Shown here: positions 26,053-35,429 of the stretch, piece after piece
Numbering within the stretch: the stretch's first letter is position 1
Layout of the letters: each line of letters begins with the position of its first letter
From: Blautia sp.
GTDB taxonomy: Bacteria > Bacillota > Clostridia > Lachnospirales > Lachnospiraceae
Length of the DNA stretch: 64,000 nucleotides
NCBI GenBank assembly: GCA_021772055.1
Contig: JAETNR010000011.1
Coordinates: forward strand, 33,943 to 97,942
Direction of reading: 5' to 3'
Made by a program: the position numbers and the translations under genes
The notes under the pieces: generated by a model
Told to the model about the DNA's origin: nothing
The model's input: the letters and a program-made list of their open reading frames with translations, nothing else
Database searches by the model: none

Positions 26053-26965
26053 AGACATCTTCCTTTGTCCATTGTTCCGGAATCCGGGTTCTCACCACAT
26101 CTTCTACGATTTCCTTTTCAAAGATGTCAAAGGTCTTATTCACAACGCCCATCTTCACAGCCAGCCAGGGGGAAAGTCCGCTCTCCACGATTTTCATGGA
26201 AGCCAGAAGTCCCCGAAGATCCAACGCCTTCGTGGAGATCTCACTATTCTGGGCCTTTAACTGAAGATCCAGAAAGACACCGATGAACTGTTCCACAGCT
26301 TCTGCCCTGGCACCGGGAAACATGTTCCCGAAAATAAACCGCAGCGTTTCTTCTGTCTGGGCAGGCATATCGATTACCAGGAAACGGGACACAAGGGCCT
26401 CATTCAGCTCCTTGGTTCCTGCATAGCCATAATTCATCGTTCCGATAAACCTGGCAGCAGGATGCAGGTCAATCTTATCATACCCCGGCACGTCAATGGA
26501 ACGGCGATAATCCAGGGTCGCGTGCAGCACGGAAACCGCATCGTTTTTCGCCATATTGATCTCATCCAATATCCCGAACCCGCCATATTCCGCACAGCGG
26601 TAAATCGTCCCCTTGCGAAGCCGCACCTCATTTTCTGCAAAAGTATCTGTACCGATCAGGTCGCCGCTGTTGGTATTTACATGAAACGACACATTATAGG
26701 AAGGCCTGTGAAAAATGTAAGCCAGGTTCTCTGCCAGAACATTTTTGCCGGTGGCCTTGGGGCCTGTAAGGAGAAGATTTTCCCCCTGCAAAAGCCCGGC
26801 AATGGCCATCTCCAGTATTTCCTTTCCGTAGAAGGGCATCGAAGGCTTTCTCACACGATCAGCCGCCGCAGGAGGCACCTCATATGCACTTCTGAAGTTT
26901 TCCACCTGACTGATCAGCGCAGGAGAAACACCCTGCTCCTCCAAAAATCGTAATTCTTCTATCAT
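26045..26965 (-). CDS. MoxR family AAA+ ATPase
   Basis: About 306 aa. Walker A is GPKATGKN, Walker B is FGILDEINMA, the sensor-1 region is FIGTMNYGYAG, and an arginine finger is likely in ALVSRFLVID. This belongs to the NorQ/CbbQ-like branch of MoxR ATPases, which act as chaperones with a VWA partner. The start at 26965 follows AAAGGAAG by 7 bases; an ATG at 26989 is less well placed. It begins the moxR-VWA-yitT unit about 40 bases downstream of glnN, so some read-through from glnN is possible. Confidence 0.88.
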   Translation of the reverse strand: MIEELRFLEEQGVSPALISQVENFRSAYEVPPAAADRVRKPSMPFYGKEILEMAIAGLLQGENLLLTGPKATGKNVLAENLAYIFHRPSYNVSFHVNTNSGDLIGTDTFAENEVRLRKGTIYRCAEYGGFGILDEINMAKNDAVSVLHATLDYRRSIDVPGYDKIDLHPAARFIGTMNYGYAGTKELNEALVSRFLVIDMPAQTEETLRFIFGNMFPGARAEAVEQFIGVFLDLQLKAQNSEISTKALDLRGLLASMKIVESGLSPWLAVKMGVVNKTFDIFEKEIVEDVVRTRIPEQWTKEDVYA

Positions 26966-27005
26966 TAGGTATCTTCCTTTCTGAAACATGCGAAAATAGA
27001 AAAAT

Positions 27006-29120
27006 TTATACCTCGAAAATCATATCTCCATAGGAAGGCATAGGCCACATTTCCTTATCAACCAGCATTTCCAGTTCATCTACAGGTTCCCGAAGGGCTT
27101 CCATGGCTTTGACCACATTTTCCCTGCAGTAAACAGCCCGCTCTCTTCCTTCCGGAATCTCCGGCACTTTTACCACAATCTTTTTCAGCTTGCTCATGGC
27201 GCTGTTGGTGTTTTTCAGCAAGGCAGAAGTCTTTTTCAGAAGATCCATCTGTACACTCACATCAATAGGTCCAACTGCTTTTACAGCATTAATGGAATCT
27301 GCCAAAACTGTAGTATAGCGGATTACAGCCGGAATGATCTGCTTGGTTGCAATATCGATCATGGCCTTTGCTTCTATATTAATGGCTTTCGCATATATTT
27401 CGTATTGAATCTCTGCCCTTGATTCAAGCTCTGCCCTTGAAAATACGCCAAAGGATTCAAAAAGGTTCACTGCTTTTTCTGTCGTCAAGGCCGGTATGGC
27501 ATCTACCATGGATGGCAGGTTGGGCAAGCCCCGGCGCTTAGCTTCTTTTTCCCACTCAGGTGCATAGCCGTTTCCATTAAATACGATTCTCTGATGGTCT
27601 GTTGCGTATTCTTTGATCAGATTATGAACTGCCATCTCCAGATCCGGAGCAGACTCCAGACGGTCACAGGCCTCTTTAAATGCTTCCGCTGCAATGGTGT
27701 TGAGAACCACATTACATGCAGAAATAGAATCTCTTGAGCCAACCATACGGAATTCAAACTTATTTCCCGTAAAAGCAAAGGGTGAGGTTCTGTTGCGGTC
27801 CGTAGCATCCTTCATAAAATCCGGGAGGGTCTTTACGCCTGTTTCCAGTTTACTTCCCTTAATACTGTGGGTAGCAGTTCCTGTGCTGATCAGCTGTTCC
27901 AGCACATCCTCCAGCTGCTCGCCAAGGAAAACGGAAATAATGGCCGGCGGTGCCTCGTTTCCTCCAAGACGCTGATCATTTCCAACATCTGCTGCAGACT
28001 CGCGAAGAAGATCCGCATGCGTATCCACAGCCTTCAAAATACAGGTCAGAATCATCAGGAACTGGATGTTTTCATGGGGCGTTTTTCCCGGGTCCAGAAG
28101 GTTGATGCCGTCATCCGTAGTCAGGGACCAGTTATTATGTTTACCGGAACCATTGACTCCGGCAAAGGGCTTTTCATGAAGAAGGCAGCGCAGTCCATGG
28201 CGGCTTGCCACCTTTTTCAAAATGCGCATCATGATCTGGTTGTGGTCCGCCGCAATATTTACAGGTGCATAAATAGGTGCAAGCTCGTGCTGTGCCGGAG
28301 CTACTTCGTTATGCTGTGTTTTTGCAGCAACCCCCAGCTTCCAGCATTCTTCATTTACTTCCTTCATATAGGCAGAGATTCTCTGACGGATGGTTCCGAA
28401 ATAATGGTCATCCATTTCCTGGCCCTTAGGAGGCATGGCACCGAAAAGGGTCCTGCCTGTATAGATCAAATCCTTACGCTGAAGCCATTTTTCTTTATCA
28501 ATCAGAAAATATTCCTGCTCTGCTCCAACAGAGGGAGTTACCTTTTTTGAGGTGGTATTTCCAAAAAGGCGAATGAGCCGAAGGGCCTGGATATTCACTG
28601 CCTGCATGGAACGAAGCAGCGGCGTTTTCTGATCCAGCGCTTCTCCTGTATAGGAGCAGAATGCTGTAGGAATGCAAAGAGTCCCCCCTGCTGCATCGTG
28701 ACGAACAAATGCCGGTGAAGTACAGTCCCAGGTTGTATATCCTCTTGCTTCAAAGGTGGCACGAAGTCCCCCTGATGGAAAGGAGGATGCGTCAGGTTCT
28801 CCCTTAATCAGTTCTTTTCCTGAAAAGCTCATCAGGACTTTGCCGTTCTCCATAGGCGCTGTGATAAAAGCATCGTGCTTTTCTGCCGTAACTCCGGTAA
28901 GGGGCTGGAACCAGTGGCTGTAGTGTGTCGCTCCCTTCTCAATCGCCCACTCTTTCATTTCATGAGCAACCATATCAGCGATTTCCATAGAAAGCTCTTT
29001 CCCATCTTCAATGGTCTTTTTCAGCTCTTTGTACACTTTTTTTGGAAGACGTGCCTGCATGACAGAGTCATTAAAGACATCACATCCAAAGGTTTCCACT
29101 ACATTGATATATTCTTCCAT
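27006..29120 (-). CDS. glnN: Glutamine synthetase type III
   Basis: Enzyme of 704 aa forming glutamine from glutamate, ammonia and ATP. The length and the motifs [26 protein letters not shown] and [12 protein letters not shown] are those of the large GSIII class common in Bacteroidetes and some Clostridia; GSI enzymes are about 450 aa. It is 23 bases downstream of the lipid kinase gene, so co-transcription is possible. No glutamine riboswitch or GlnR-like site is visible in the short upstream spacer. Confidence 0.95.
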   Translation of the reverse strand: MEEYINVVETFGCDVFNDSVMQARLPKKVYKELKKTIEDGKELSMEIADMVAHEMKEWAIEKGATHYSHWFQPLTGVTAEKHDAFITAPMENGKVLMSFSGKELIKGEPDASSFPSGGLRATFEARGYTTWDCTSPAFVRHDAAGGTLCIPTAFCSYTGEALDQKTPLLRSMQAVNIQALRLIRLFGNTTSKKVTPSVGAEQEYFLIDKEKWLQRKDLIYTGRTLFGAMPPKGQEMDDHYFGTIRQRISAYMKEVNEECWKLGVAAKTQHNEVAPAQHELAPIYAPVNIAADHNQIMMRILKKVASRHGLRCLLHEKPFAGVNGSGKHNNWSLTTDDGINLLDPGKTPHENIQFLMILTCILKAVDTHADLLRESAADVGNDQRLGGNEAPPAIISVFLGEQLEDVLEQLISTGTATHSIKGSKLETGVKTLPDFMKDATDRNRTSPFAFTGNKFEFRMVGSRDSISACNVVLNTIAAEAFKEACDRLESAPDLEMAVHNLIKEYATDHQRIVFNGNGYAPEWEKEAKRRGLPNLPSMVDAIPALTTEKAVNLFESFGVFSRAELESRAEIQYEIYAKAINIEAKAMIDIATKQIIPAVIRYTTVLADSINAVKAVGPIDVSVQMDLLKKTSALLKNTNSAMSKLKKIVVKVPEIPEGRERAVYCRENVVKAMEALREPVDELEMLVDKEMWPMPSYGDMIFEV

Positions 29121-29143
29121 CTCTTCTCCTCTTTCCTAAAAGA

Positions 29144-30067
29144 TCAACTCTTTTTGGTACTTTTTAAATATAGATTTAACGCCTGGTGTTTATTCTCAAT
29201 ATCAACCTGCTGGTGACTGCCTCCAAACTCTCCATCCAGAGTCCAGGGCACTTCCTCGTTTGATTCAAACCGGATTTTTTTTGTTTTGAAGGAATAAATG
29301 AGATCTGTATTATCCTCTTCTTTTAAAAGCGAGGCAAGAATTTCCTGCAATTCCAAAGGGTTCTTCGGCCTTGTAATAAGTGTAACCTCAAAAAGACCAT
29401 CATTCATATCCACATTTTTTCCCGTAAGGTTTTTAAAACCCCCAACAGAACGGGAATTGCTTACCATCCCAAAGATAAAATCATCCTCAACCTCCGTCTC
29501 TTCACCATTTCCCAGAATATCCTCAGAGGTTACTTTCATGTGGTAGGATTTCACTTCAAACAGGCGCTTCATTCCTTCCAGAAGATATGCCACATGTCCG
29601 AGAATATTTTTCAGATCCTGATCTGTCTCGTAGGATACATCTGTAAACAGACCGAATGCTGCAATGTAAATAAAAGTCTGTTCGCCAAATCTTCCCACAT
29701 CACAATGGTACAACTCCTCTTCCATGATCATAGATGCTGCCTCTACCATGTCCTTTGGCATAAAAAGACTGTTTGCAAAATCGTTTGTGCTTCCGGCCGG
29801 GATATAGCCCACAGGAACGGAACTGCCGCTTGCCATAACTCCTGTTACCACTTCATCCAGAGTACCGTCTCCTCCGCTGCAAACAATCAGGTCTGCTTTA
29901 TGTGCATACTCCTTTGCTTTTTCGTAAGCGTCCTTCGGATATTGGGTAGAATGAATGACCACTTCGTAATTATTTCTGTTAAATACATCCACTATTTCCA
30001 AAAGACGGGTTTTTATCTTGCCTTTTCCGGCTTTAGGGTTGAATATAAAAAGCATTTTCTTTTTCAA
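29144..30067 (-). CDS. Diacylglycerol kinase family lipid kinase (YegS/DagK-like)
   Basis: 307 aa. The N-terminus MLFIFNPKAGKGKIK and the nucleotide-binding motif CSGGDGTLDE identify the DAG-kinase catalytic domain; PAGSTNDFANSL follows. Members phosphorylate diacylglycerol or related lipids to recycle phospholipid headgroup donors. The first codon is TTG at 30067, supported by GGAGG eight bases upstream; the next ATG (30055) would leave a 20-base gap. The gene precedes glnN on the same strand. Confidence 0.9.
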   Translation of the reverse strand: MKKKMLFIFNPKAGKGKIKTRLLEIVDVFNRNNYEVVIHSTQYPKDAYEKAKEYAHKADLIVCSGGDGTLDEVVTGVMASGSSVPVGYIPAGSTNDFANSLFMPKDMVEAASMIMEEELYHCDVGRFGEQTFIYIAAFGLFTDVSYETDQDLKNILGHVAYLLEGMKRLFEVKSYHMKVTSEDILGNGEETEVEDDFIFGMVSNSRSVGGFKNLTGKNVDMNDGLFEVTLITRPKNPLELQEILASLLKEEDNTDLIYSFKTKKIRFESNEEVPWTLDGEFGGSHQQVDIENKHQALNLYLKSTKKS

Positions 30068-30191
30068 GAATCCTGCCTCCTTTCGGGCAAAATCATTGTC
30101 TGCTGACAGAAACGAATAACTTTCTTTCTTTTTTCCTTTTCTCTAATAATATAAGAAAAAGTGATGAAAAAGTCAATGAATTGTTTTGGAT

Positions 30192-30233
30192 AGGATAAAA
30201 AAGAAAAAGTTCGTAAAGATGGACTTTACGAAC
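30192..30233 (-). terminator. Rho-independent terminator of the tRNA cluster
   Basis: Perfect 10-bp stem GTTCGTAAAG / CTTTACGAAC with a 5-base loop, followed by TTTTTCTTTTTT on the minus strand. Confidence 0.9.
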
Positions 30234-30240
30234 CTTCTAG

Positions 30241-30314
30241 TAGCGAGAGGGGGATTCGAACCCTCGACACTACGGGTATGAACCGTATGCTCTAGCCAAC
30301 TGAGCTATCTCGCC
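30241..30314 (-). tRNA. tRNA-Met (CAT), copy 2
   Basis: 74 nt, no encoded CCA. Cloverleaf: acceptor GGCGAGA / TCTCGCT (G1-U72 wobble), D arm, anticodon stem TACGG / CCGTA around TTCATAC (anticodon CAT), T-loop TTCGAAT. The acceptor and the lack of GGG/CCC anticodon-stem pairs argue against initiator tRNA; a lysidine tRNA-Ile is unlikely but not excluded. Differs from the other copy at one T-loop base. Confidence 0.92.
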
Positions 30315-30329
30315 ATATACTTTTCGGTA

Positions 30330-30402
30330 TGGGGCCTATAGGGCTCGAACCTATGACCCTCTGCTTGTAAGGCAGATGCTCTCCCAGCTGAGCTAAGACC
30401 CC
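30330..30402 (-). tRNA. tRNA-Val (TAC), copy 2
   Basis: 73 nt. Acceptor GGGGTCT / AGGCCCC, anticodon stem TCTGC / GCAGA around CTTACAA (anticodon TAC), T-loop TTCGAGC. No encoded CCA. Fifteen bases upstream of the Met copy 2 gene. Confidence 0.93.
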
Positions 30403-30449
30403 ATAAATCTTTTTTAGAAAAAAGGACAGAAATAAAAATATCCTTTTAG

Positions 30450-30523
30450 TAGCGAGAGGGGGATTTGAACCCTCGACACTACGGGTATGAACCGTATGCT
30501 CTAGCCAACTGAGCTATCTCGCC
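30450..30523 (-). tRNA. tRNA-Met (CAT), copy 1
   Basis: 74 nt, same as the other Met copy except that the T-loop reads TTCAAAT instead of TTCGAAT. Confidence 0.92.
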
Positions 30524-30538
30524 ATATGCTTTTCAGTA

Positions 30539-30611
30539 TGGGGCCTATAGGGCTCGAACCTATGACCCTCTGCTTGTAAGGCAGATGCTCTCCCAGCTGA
30601 GCTAAGACCCC
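30539..30611 (-). tRNA. tRNA-Val (TAC), copy 1
   Basis: 73 nt, apparently identical to the other Val copy. First gene of the four-tRNA transcript, about 60 bases after a strong promoter. Confidence 0.93.
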
Positions 30612-30671
30612 ATGTGTGCTTTTTGGGAAAAGGACTTTGTAAAAAGGTGGTTTTCCGTAACTCGCTTTGCT

Positions 30672-30701
30672 ATTATACAACTATTTGAAAGTATTTGTCA
30701 A
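30672..30701 (-). promoter_or_regulatory. Strong promoter of the tRNA cluster
   Basis: Minus strand TTGACA (30701-30696), an 18-base spacer and TATAAT (30677-30672): both boxes perfect. Confidence 0.85.
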
Positions 30702-30721
30702 CTGTTTTTTTATTTTTTGGA

Positions 30722-30763
30722 GAAAAAATGGAAACCGCAGGGGGACCAGCCCGGTCCCCCTGC
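30722..30763 (-). terminator. Terminator after the esterase remnant
   Basis: An 11-bp perfect stem GCAGGGGGACC / GGTCCCCCTGC with a 5-base loop, followed on the minus strand by GGTTTCCATTTTTT. Strong stem, slightly delayed T-run. Confidence 0.65.
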
Positions 30764-30775
30764 ACCCCCTTCGGC

Positions 30776-31273
30776 TTAGTTAAGGGAGCTTGGATTGTGG
30801 TGGGCGATAGGGTATTCGTTTGGGAATGTTTGGCAGCCGGTGATTTCTTTTTTCCCGTTTTCATCATGAATGGTGAAAGAAAGTTCTGTCGCATCTGCAT
30901 TTGGAAGAAAGATTGTTCCGTATACGTGCTCAAATGTCAGTTCTGCATGGTACTTGTCTGTCTTTTTCGCGGTAACAAGGTTCGGCGTTTCACAGGCGGA
31001 ATCTCTTCCGTATAATTTTGCAAGGGCTATTTTGGCAATCCGCTCTCCGAGTGTAATATTGAAATAGGATGTATTATGTATATCGTCACAGAGCGCTCCG
31101 TCAATGCTGGGAACTACATAGAGATTCTTTATCTTCTTCGCAGCGGCTCTCTGCGCTTCCCGGATCACGGACCATTCTTCATCTGTATTTTGCTCATCGG
31201 GTTTTACGGTACAGCGATTTAATTGAACTGTAAAGAAAATAGCCTCAATGCCGCTCTGGGCTTCGCCCACCAC
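30776..31273 (-). pseudogene. Sialate O-acetylesterase-like gene fragment (C-terminal part)
   Basis: About 165 codons. The sequence around AAAKKIKNLYVVPSIDGALC, DIHNTSYFNITLGERIAKIAL and FEHVYGTIFLPNA resembles the C-terminal third of sialate/9-O-acetylesterase (SGNH-type) proteins, including a plausible catalytic Asp-x-x-His (DDIH). The N-terminal catalytic serine part is missing: in frame, a stop occurs only seven codons before the GTG at 31273, and no matching upstream peptide is seen in other frames. No good ribosome-binding site precedes the GTG. I read it as a decayed 5'-truncated gene, perhaps left by recombination next to the tRNA repeats. A small functional protein is less likely. 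Confidence 0.6.
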
Positions 31274-31392
31274 CTCTGCCCCTAGCTTTTCCCCTCATTT
31301 TGGTAGCTTTCGTTTCTCCTAATTCACGCGTTCCGTAAATCAGTATTTCCGTCCCGGAGTTTTCCTCATTTTTTCACAAAGCTTTATAAGAT

Positions 31393-31431
31393 GTAAAAAA
31401 AGCCATGTTCCGTTTGGGGAACATGGCTTTT
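31393..31431 (-). terminator. Rho-independent terminator of purL
   Basis: Perfect arms AAAAGCCATGTTCC / GGAACATGGCTTTT with a 6-base loop, followed by TTT on the minus strand, just after the purL stop. Confidence 0.9.
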
Positions 31432-31436
31432 GGGAA

Positions 31437-34400
31437 TTATTTAAAATATGCTACGCCGGATTCGAAGATCTTCAGATCCTGCTCACCATAAATATTCACT
31501 GCAACGCCATTGTCGCGGCGTTCACTGTGGGCCATCTTACCGAAAATACGTCCGTCAGGGCTTGTGATACCTTCGATTCCGAAGTAGGAACCATTGATAT
31601 TCCATTCCTCTTCACCGATACAGATATTTCCTTCCGGGTCACAATACTGAGTTACGACCTGTCCATTTGCAAAGAGTTTCCGGATCCACTCTTTGTTTGC
31701 AACGAAACGTCCCTCACCGTGAGAAGCAGGGTTTACATATACACCGCCTGCCTCTGCACCGGAAAGCCATGGAGATATCTTTGAAACCACCTTGGTATAT
31801 ACCATCTTGGAGATATGGCGTCCGATCGTGTTATAAGTCAGTGTGGGAGAATCTGCTGTCTGTCCGCAGATTTCGCCGTAAGGTACAAGGCCAAGTTTGA
31901 TAAGAGCCTGGAAACCGTTACAAATACCAAGCGCAAGGCCGTCACGCTCATTTACAAGCTTCATAACCGATTCTTTGATCTTCGCATTCTGGAATGCAGT
32001 CGCAAAGAATTTTGCAGAACCATCCGGTTCATCACCAGCGGAAAATCCGCCTGGGAACATGATGATCTGTGCGTTGTTGATCGCTTTCTCAAAGATTTCC
32101 ACAGAGTCATGGATATCTGCTGCTGTCAGATTCTTGAATACCTTAACTTCTACTTCTGCACCTGCACGCTCAAATGCCTTTGTGCTGTCGTATTCACAGT
32201 TTGTTCCCGGAAATACCGGAATAAATACACGAGGTTTCGCAACCTTATTGCGGCATACGTATATATTCTTTGGAATGTAACAGCCGTTTTCATAAACGCT
32301 GTCTTTTTCTCCAAAGAGATACATCGTCGGTCCATCCACCGGATTTCCGTCAAGATCAAGGCCTCCTCCGATCGTCGGAAGTCCGGAATCTGTCTTGAAT
32401 ACCTTTTCCAGGGTACCTTTCCATGCCTCACATGCTTCATCAATTCCGATCACAGTATTTCCGTAAGAGAACCTGCCGTCCGCAGTTACTTCACCGATGA
32501 CTGTATAAGTAATAGAAAGTTCACTTACTTTGCCGTCCGGAACTTCCATGATGATATCGCCGAATCCCGGTGCAAAGAAGTCTCTCGGGTCAAGGTTATG
32601 CTCTATCTTCACGCCAAATGCATTGCCGAACGCCATCTTCGCAACTGCAGCTGCAATACCGTGACGGTCAAGGGCATACGCAGAAACTACTTTGCCTGCC
32701 TGGATATCATTATGGAGCTTCTCATACTGTTCCATGATTCCTGCATAATCCGGAAGGTCGTAATCGTCCTTTGGTGCACGCAGCCATACAAGCTTATTGC
32801 CTGCTTTTTTAAGTTCAGGCGTGATCACATCCTGTAATTTTGCCACATCTACTGCAAAAGATACAAGTGTCGGAGGTACGTCGATATCATTGAAGGTACC
32901 GGACATACTGTCCTTGCCTCCGATGGACGGAAGTCCAAAACCAAGCTGTGCTGCATAAGCGCCAAGAAGTGCTGCAAAAGGCTGGCTCCATCTCTTCGGA
33001 TCTTCCGTCATACGGCGGAAGTATTCCTGGAAAGTGAAACGGATTTTCTTGTAGTCACCGCCTGCAGCCACAATTTTAGCAACGGATTCTGTGACAGCGT
33101 AAGCTGCTCCGTGATAGGGGCTCCAGGAAGATAAATATGGGTCAAAGCCGTAGCTCATCATAGTCACTGTATTGGTTTTTCCATTCATAACCGGAACTTT
33201 TGCAACCATGGACTGTGTCTCTGTAAGCTGATATTTGCCGCCGTGAGGCATGAATACGCTGCCTGCGCCGATGGAACCGTCAAACATTTCCACAAGGCCT
33301 TTCTGAGAGCACACGTTTAAGTCAGCAAGAGTTTCCAGCCATTTCGCTTTCACATCCGCTACATCCGGACGCTGTTCAAATAGGTTTCCGTCTTTGTTGG
33401 GAATTTCAACTTCTACTGTCGTCTCCTGATGCGCACCGTTTGTGTCAAGGAATGCACGGGAGATATTTACGATTCCTTTTCCTCTCCAGGAGAGTACAAG
33501 ACGGGGTTCTTTTGTGACAACTGCCACTTTCACTGCTTCCAGGTTTTCCTCATTTGCAAAAGCAAGGAACTTGTCCGCATCTTTTGGATCAACTACAACA
33601 GCCATTCGTTCCTGAGACTCAGAAATCGCAATCTCAGTTCCGTCAAGACCAGCGTATTTCTTTGGTACTTTATCAAGGTCTACGCGAAGTCCGTCTGCCA
33701 GCTCACCGATTGCGACGGATACACCGCCTGCGCCAAAGTCATTACATTTTTTGATGATACAGCTGACTTCTTCTCTGCGGAACATACGCTGAATCTTACG
33801 CTCTGTGGGAGCATTTCCCTTCTGAACCTCAGCGCCGCATACTTCAATAGAAGCCTCCGTATGAACCTTGGAAGAACCGGTAGCGCCGCCGATACCGTCA
33901 CGTCCGGTACGTCCGCCAAGGAGAATAATAATATCGCCTGGGTCGGAATTTTCACGGATAACGGCACGTCTTGGAGCTGCACCGAGAACTGCACCGATCT
34001 CCATACGTTTTGCAACATAATTCGGATGGTAAACTTCTTTTACATACCCGGTTGCAAGACCAATCTGGTTTCCATAGGAGCTGTAGCCGTGGGCTGCGCC
34101 TCTTACCAGTTTTTTCTGTGGAAGCTTCCCTTTTAAGGTTTCTTTTACAGAAACAGTCGGATCAGCAGCACCCGTCACACGCATTGCCTGGTATACATAG
34201 GTACGTCCGGATAGCGGGTCACGGATAGCTCCGCCAAGGCAGGTAGCAGCTCCTCCGAATGGCTCGATTTCTGTAGGATGATTGTGAGTCTCATTCTTAA
34301 AGTTGATAAGCCACTCTTCTTCTTTGCCGTCTACATCTACCGGAACAACAATACTGCAGGCATTGATCTCGTCAGACTCTTCCTGGTCTGCAAGCTTGCC

Positions 34401-35267
34401 TTCCGATTTTAATTTTTTCATTGCCATCAGCGCAAGATCCATCAGGCAGATAAATTTGTCGTCTCTGCCTTTATAAAGGACTGCTCGGTCAGCAAGATAC
34501 TGATGATAAGTATCCACAATAGGAGCTTTATAATCTCCCTCTCCAAACTTAACATCTGTAAGCTCTGTGGAAAAAGTCGTATGGCGGCAGTGATCCGACC
34601 AGTAAGTATCCAGAACACGGATTTCTGTCACAGATGGATCACGTTTTTCTTCGCCTTTAAAGTACTTCTGAATATGAAGGAAGTCCTTAAATGTCATTGC
34701 AAGATTTAAGGAATCATAAAGCTCTTTTAACTGTGCTTCCGGCATGTCCTGGAAGCCGTCAAAAATTTTAACATCTTCCGGATCAGGAAATACAGTTACA
34801 AGAGTTTCCGGCTTTTCCAGGCCGGTCTCACGGGAATCCACAGGGTTAATGCAGTGATGTTTGATTGCCTCAAACTCTTCATCTGAGATTTCACCTGTGA
34901 TAATATAAGTGGTTGCAGAACGGATGATCGGCTCTGCATTCTCATCTAAGAACTGCACGCACTGTACTGCAGAGTCTGCTCTCTGGTCAAACTGGCCCGG
35001 AAGATACTCTACAGAAAATATATGGTCATTTTCGGCTGCCGGGAAGGTCTCCAGGTACAGATCATCTACAGGGGGTTCTGCAAATACGGTTTTGCAGGCT
35101 TTTTCAAATACATCCTGGGGAATGTTTTCTGCGTCGTAACGGATCAGGACTCTTACATTGGTTACGGTTCTAATTCCCAGGTAGCTTGCGATCTCATGCT
35201 TAAGTTCTTTTGCCTGTACGGCAAATGGTGTTTTCTTTTCTACATAGACACGTCTTACGTTACTCAT
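31437..35267 (-). CDS. purL: Phosphoribosylformylglycinamidine synthase, single-chain PurL with fused glutaminase
   Basis: 1276 aa; makes FGAM from FGAR, glutamine and ATP in purine synthesis. Order: N-terminal PurS-like region (~1-150), two AIRS-type ATPase modules (with FKNETHNHPTEIEPFGGAAT and GGRTGRDGIGGATGSS), then a C-terminal class I glutaminase from ~residue 1010 (RVFIPVFPGTNCEYDS) with nucleophile Cys1116 in GICNGFQ and a likely catalytic His in NPASHGEGRF. Bacilli use three separate proteins (PurS, PurQ, PurL); the fused form is found in Proteobacteria and in many Lachnospiraceae. No other pur gene is adjacent. A terminator follows and a LysR gene is divergent, sharing an AT-rich 150-base region with a TATAAT at 35332-35327. 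Confidence 0.96.
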   Translation of the reverse strand: MSNVRRVYVEKKTPFAVQAKELKHEIASYLGIRTVTNVRVLIRYDAENIPQDVFEKACKTVFAEPPVDDLYLETFPAAENDHIFSVEYLPGQFDQRADSAVQCVQFLDENAEPIIRSATTYIITGEISDEEFEAIKHHCINPVDSRETGLEKPETLVTVFPDPEDVKIFDGFQDMPEAQLKELYDSLNLAMTFKDFLHIQKYFKGEEKRDPSVTEIRVLDTYWSDHCRHTTFSTELTDVKFGEGDYKAPIVDTYHQYLADRAVLYKGRDDKFICLMDLALMAMKKLKSEGKLADQEESDEINACSIVVPVDVDGKEEEWLINFKNETHNHPTEIEPFGGAATCLGGAIRDPLSGRTYVYQAMRVTGAADPTVSVKETLKGKLPQKKLVRGAAHGYSSYGNQIGLATGYVKEVYHPNYVAKRMEIGAVLGAAPRRAVIRENSDPGDIIILLGGRTGRDGIGGATGSSKVHTEASIEVCGAEVQKGNAPTERKIQRMFRREEVSCIIKKCNDFGAGGVSVAIGELADGLRVDLDKVPKKYAGLDGTEIAISESQERMAVVVDPKDADKFLAFANEENLEAVKVAVVTKEPRLVLSWRGKGIVNISRAFLDTNGAHQETTVEVEIPNKDGNLFEQRPDVADVKAKWLETLADLNVCSQKGLVEMFDGSIGAGSVFMPHGGKYQLTETQSMVAKVPVMNGKTNTVTMMSYGFDPYLSSWSPYHGAAYAVTESVAKIVAAGGDYKKIRFTFQEYFRRMTEDPKRWSQPFAALLGAYAAQLGFGLPSIGGKDSMSGTFNDIDVPPTLVSFAVDVAKLQDVITPELKKAGNKLVWLRAPKDDYDLPDYAGIMEQYEKLHNDIQAGKVVSAYALDRHGIAAAVAKMAFGNAFGVKIEHNLDPRDFFAPGFGDIIMEVPDGKVSELSITYTVIGEVTADGRFSYGNTVIGIDEACEAWKGTLEKVFKTDSGLPTIGGGLDLDGNPVDGPTMYLFGEKDSVYENGCYIPKNIYVCRNKVAKPRVFIPVFPGTNCEYDSTKAFERAGAEVEVKVFKNLTAADIHDSVEIFEKAINNAQIIMFPGGFSAGDEPDGSAKFFATAFQNAKIKESVMKLVNERDGLALGICNGFQALIKLGLVPYGEICGQTADSPTLTYNTIGRHISKMVYTKVVSKISPWLSGAEAGGVYVNPASHGEGRFVANKEWIRKLFANGQVVTQYCDPEGNICIGEEEWNINGSYFGIEGITSPDGRIFGKMAHSERRDNGVAVNIYGEQDLKIFESGVAYFK

Positions 35268-35429
35268 TTTGGTACTCCTTTCGGTGGTTATGGTATTGTA
35301 ATATGTGCTGTTGCCTTTTCTTCGAGATTATAGTATCATAAGAATTGTTATTAGTAAAATTAATATATCTTATATTTTTCATTAGATATAATTATAAAAC
35401 AGATCAAGCAAAACTTAAGGGGAATGGAA

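Larger units (their letters stand above)
30241..30611 (-). repeat. Tandem duplication of a Met-Val tRNA pair
   Basis: Two units (30241-30402 and 30450-30611), each with a Val gene, a 15-base spacer and a Met gene, are nearly identical, including most of the spacer. The period is 209 bases. Confidence 0.9.

Noticed and set aside
30241..30314. CAT anticodon read as initiator or tRNA-Ile
   Set aside because: No GGG/CCC anticodon-stem pairs of an initiator, and the rest of the body fits elongator Met better than lysidine Ile; not fully excluded.
31815..32837. Plus-strand open frame of 340 codons
   Set aside because: Antisense to purL; no start signals or domain.
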